From Rotaria macrura (taxonomy: Eukaryota > Rotifera > Eurotatoria > Philodinida > Philodinidae): a stretch of 64,000 bases of DNA. Numbering within the stretch: the stretch's first letter is position 1; each line of letters starts with the position of its first letter. Made by a program: the position numbers and the translations under genes. A model generated the notes under the pieces. The model saw nothing but the letters and a program-made list of their open reading frames with translations, had not been told where the DNA came from and did not search any database. This document shows, piece by piece, positions 63,932 through 64,000 of the stretch. The stretch lies in NCBI GenBank assembly GCA_900239685.1, contig OENT01000169.1, forward strand, positions 62,001 through 126,000, in the 5' to 3' direction.

Positions 63932-64000
63932 CTAAGAATTACGATAACGTTCGAATGACGAGACAGAAGTCGCACACCAACTATTAATATAAGCACTCCT

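Noticed and set aside
1-64000. tRNA, rRNA or spliced-leader RNA genes
   Set aside because: No B-box-like TTCRANNC stems with cloverleaf potential, rRNA motifs or bdelloid leader-like sequence were noticed by eye on either strand.

Overview
The window looks like AT-rich nuclear DNA of a small invertebrate. I infer a bdelloid rotifer or a close relative. The reasons are compact genes with many short GT-AG introns, splice acceptors placed directly against start codons (as expected where a spliced leader is trans-spliced on), heavy decay of transposons, and no bacterial-style operons, Shine-Dalgarno sites, tRNA or rRNA genes. The species call is inference, because no rRNA or mitochondrial marker is present.

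The left part (about 1-27000) has no intact recognisable gene. It holds a diverged satellite of about 93 bp (1-7815), a 10-bp minisatellite (9005-9780 and 10195-10630), GC-richer degenerate repeats (13550-13849 and 16250-16925) and a dead DD37D Tc1/mariner element with TIRs and TA target duplications (13852-15140). It also holds a decayed transposon gene combining a DDE-type nuclease with a SWIM zinc finger (about 18200-20330), which is itself interrupted at a TA by a 407-bp near-perfect palindrome (18302-18708). A long-TIR fold-back element lies at 21139-22295. This resembles a subtelomeric or otherwise repeat-rich compartment.

The right part (27009 onward) is genic. On + are DCP1 (mRNA decapping cofactor, 2 exons), then after only 102 bp VPS39 (HOPS vesicle-tethering subunit, 5 exons), then a single-exon ING4/5-type PHD protein. 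On - are a 14-exon ULK3-type kinase, fructose-1,6-bisphosphatase (6 exons), and the 3' part of an unrecognised coiled-coil/low-complexity protein that runs off the right edge. All exon chains were built by hand from splice signals, and the phase is consistent across every junction.

The genes are housekeeping functions (RNA decay, lysosomal trafficking, chromatin reading, autophagy/Hedgehog-type kinase signalling, gluconeogenesis) with no evident common pathway. The closest functional coupling is positional. DCP1 and VPS39 have an operon-like layout (poly(A) signal, U-rich spacer, acceptor AG immediately before ATG). The most unusual items are the palindrome whose removal restores a fossil reading frame, the DCP1-VPS39 intercistronic structure, and the two start-stop uORFs in the ULK3 leader.
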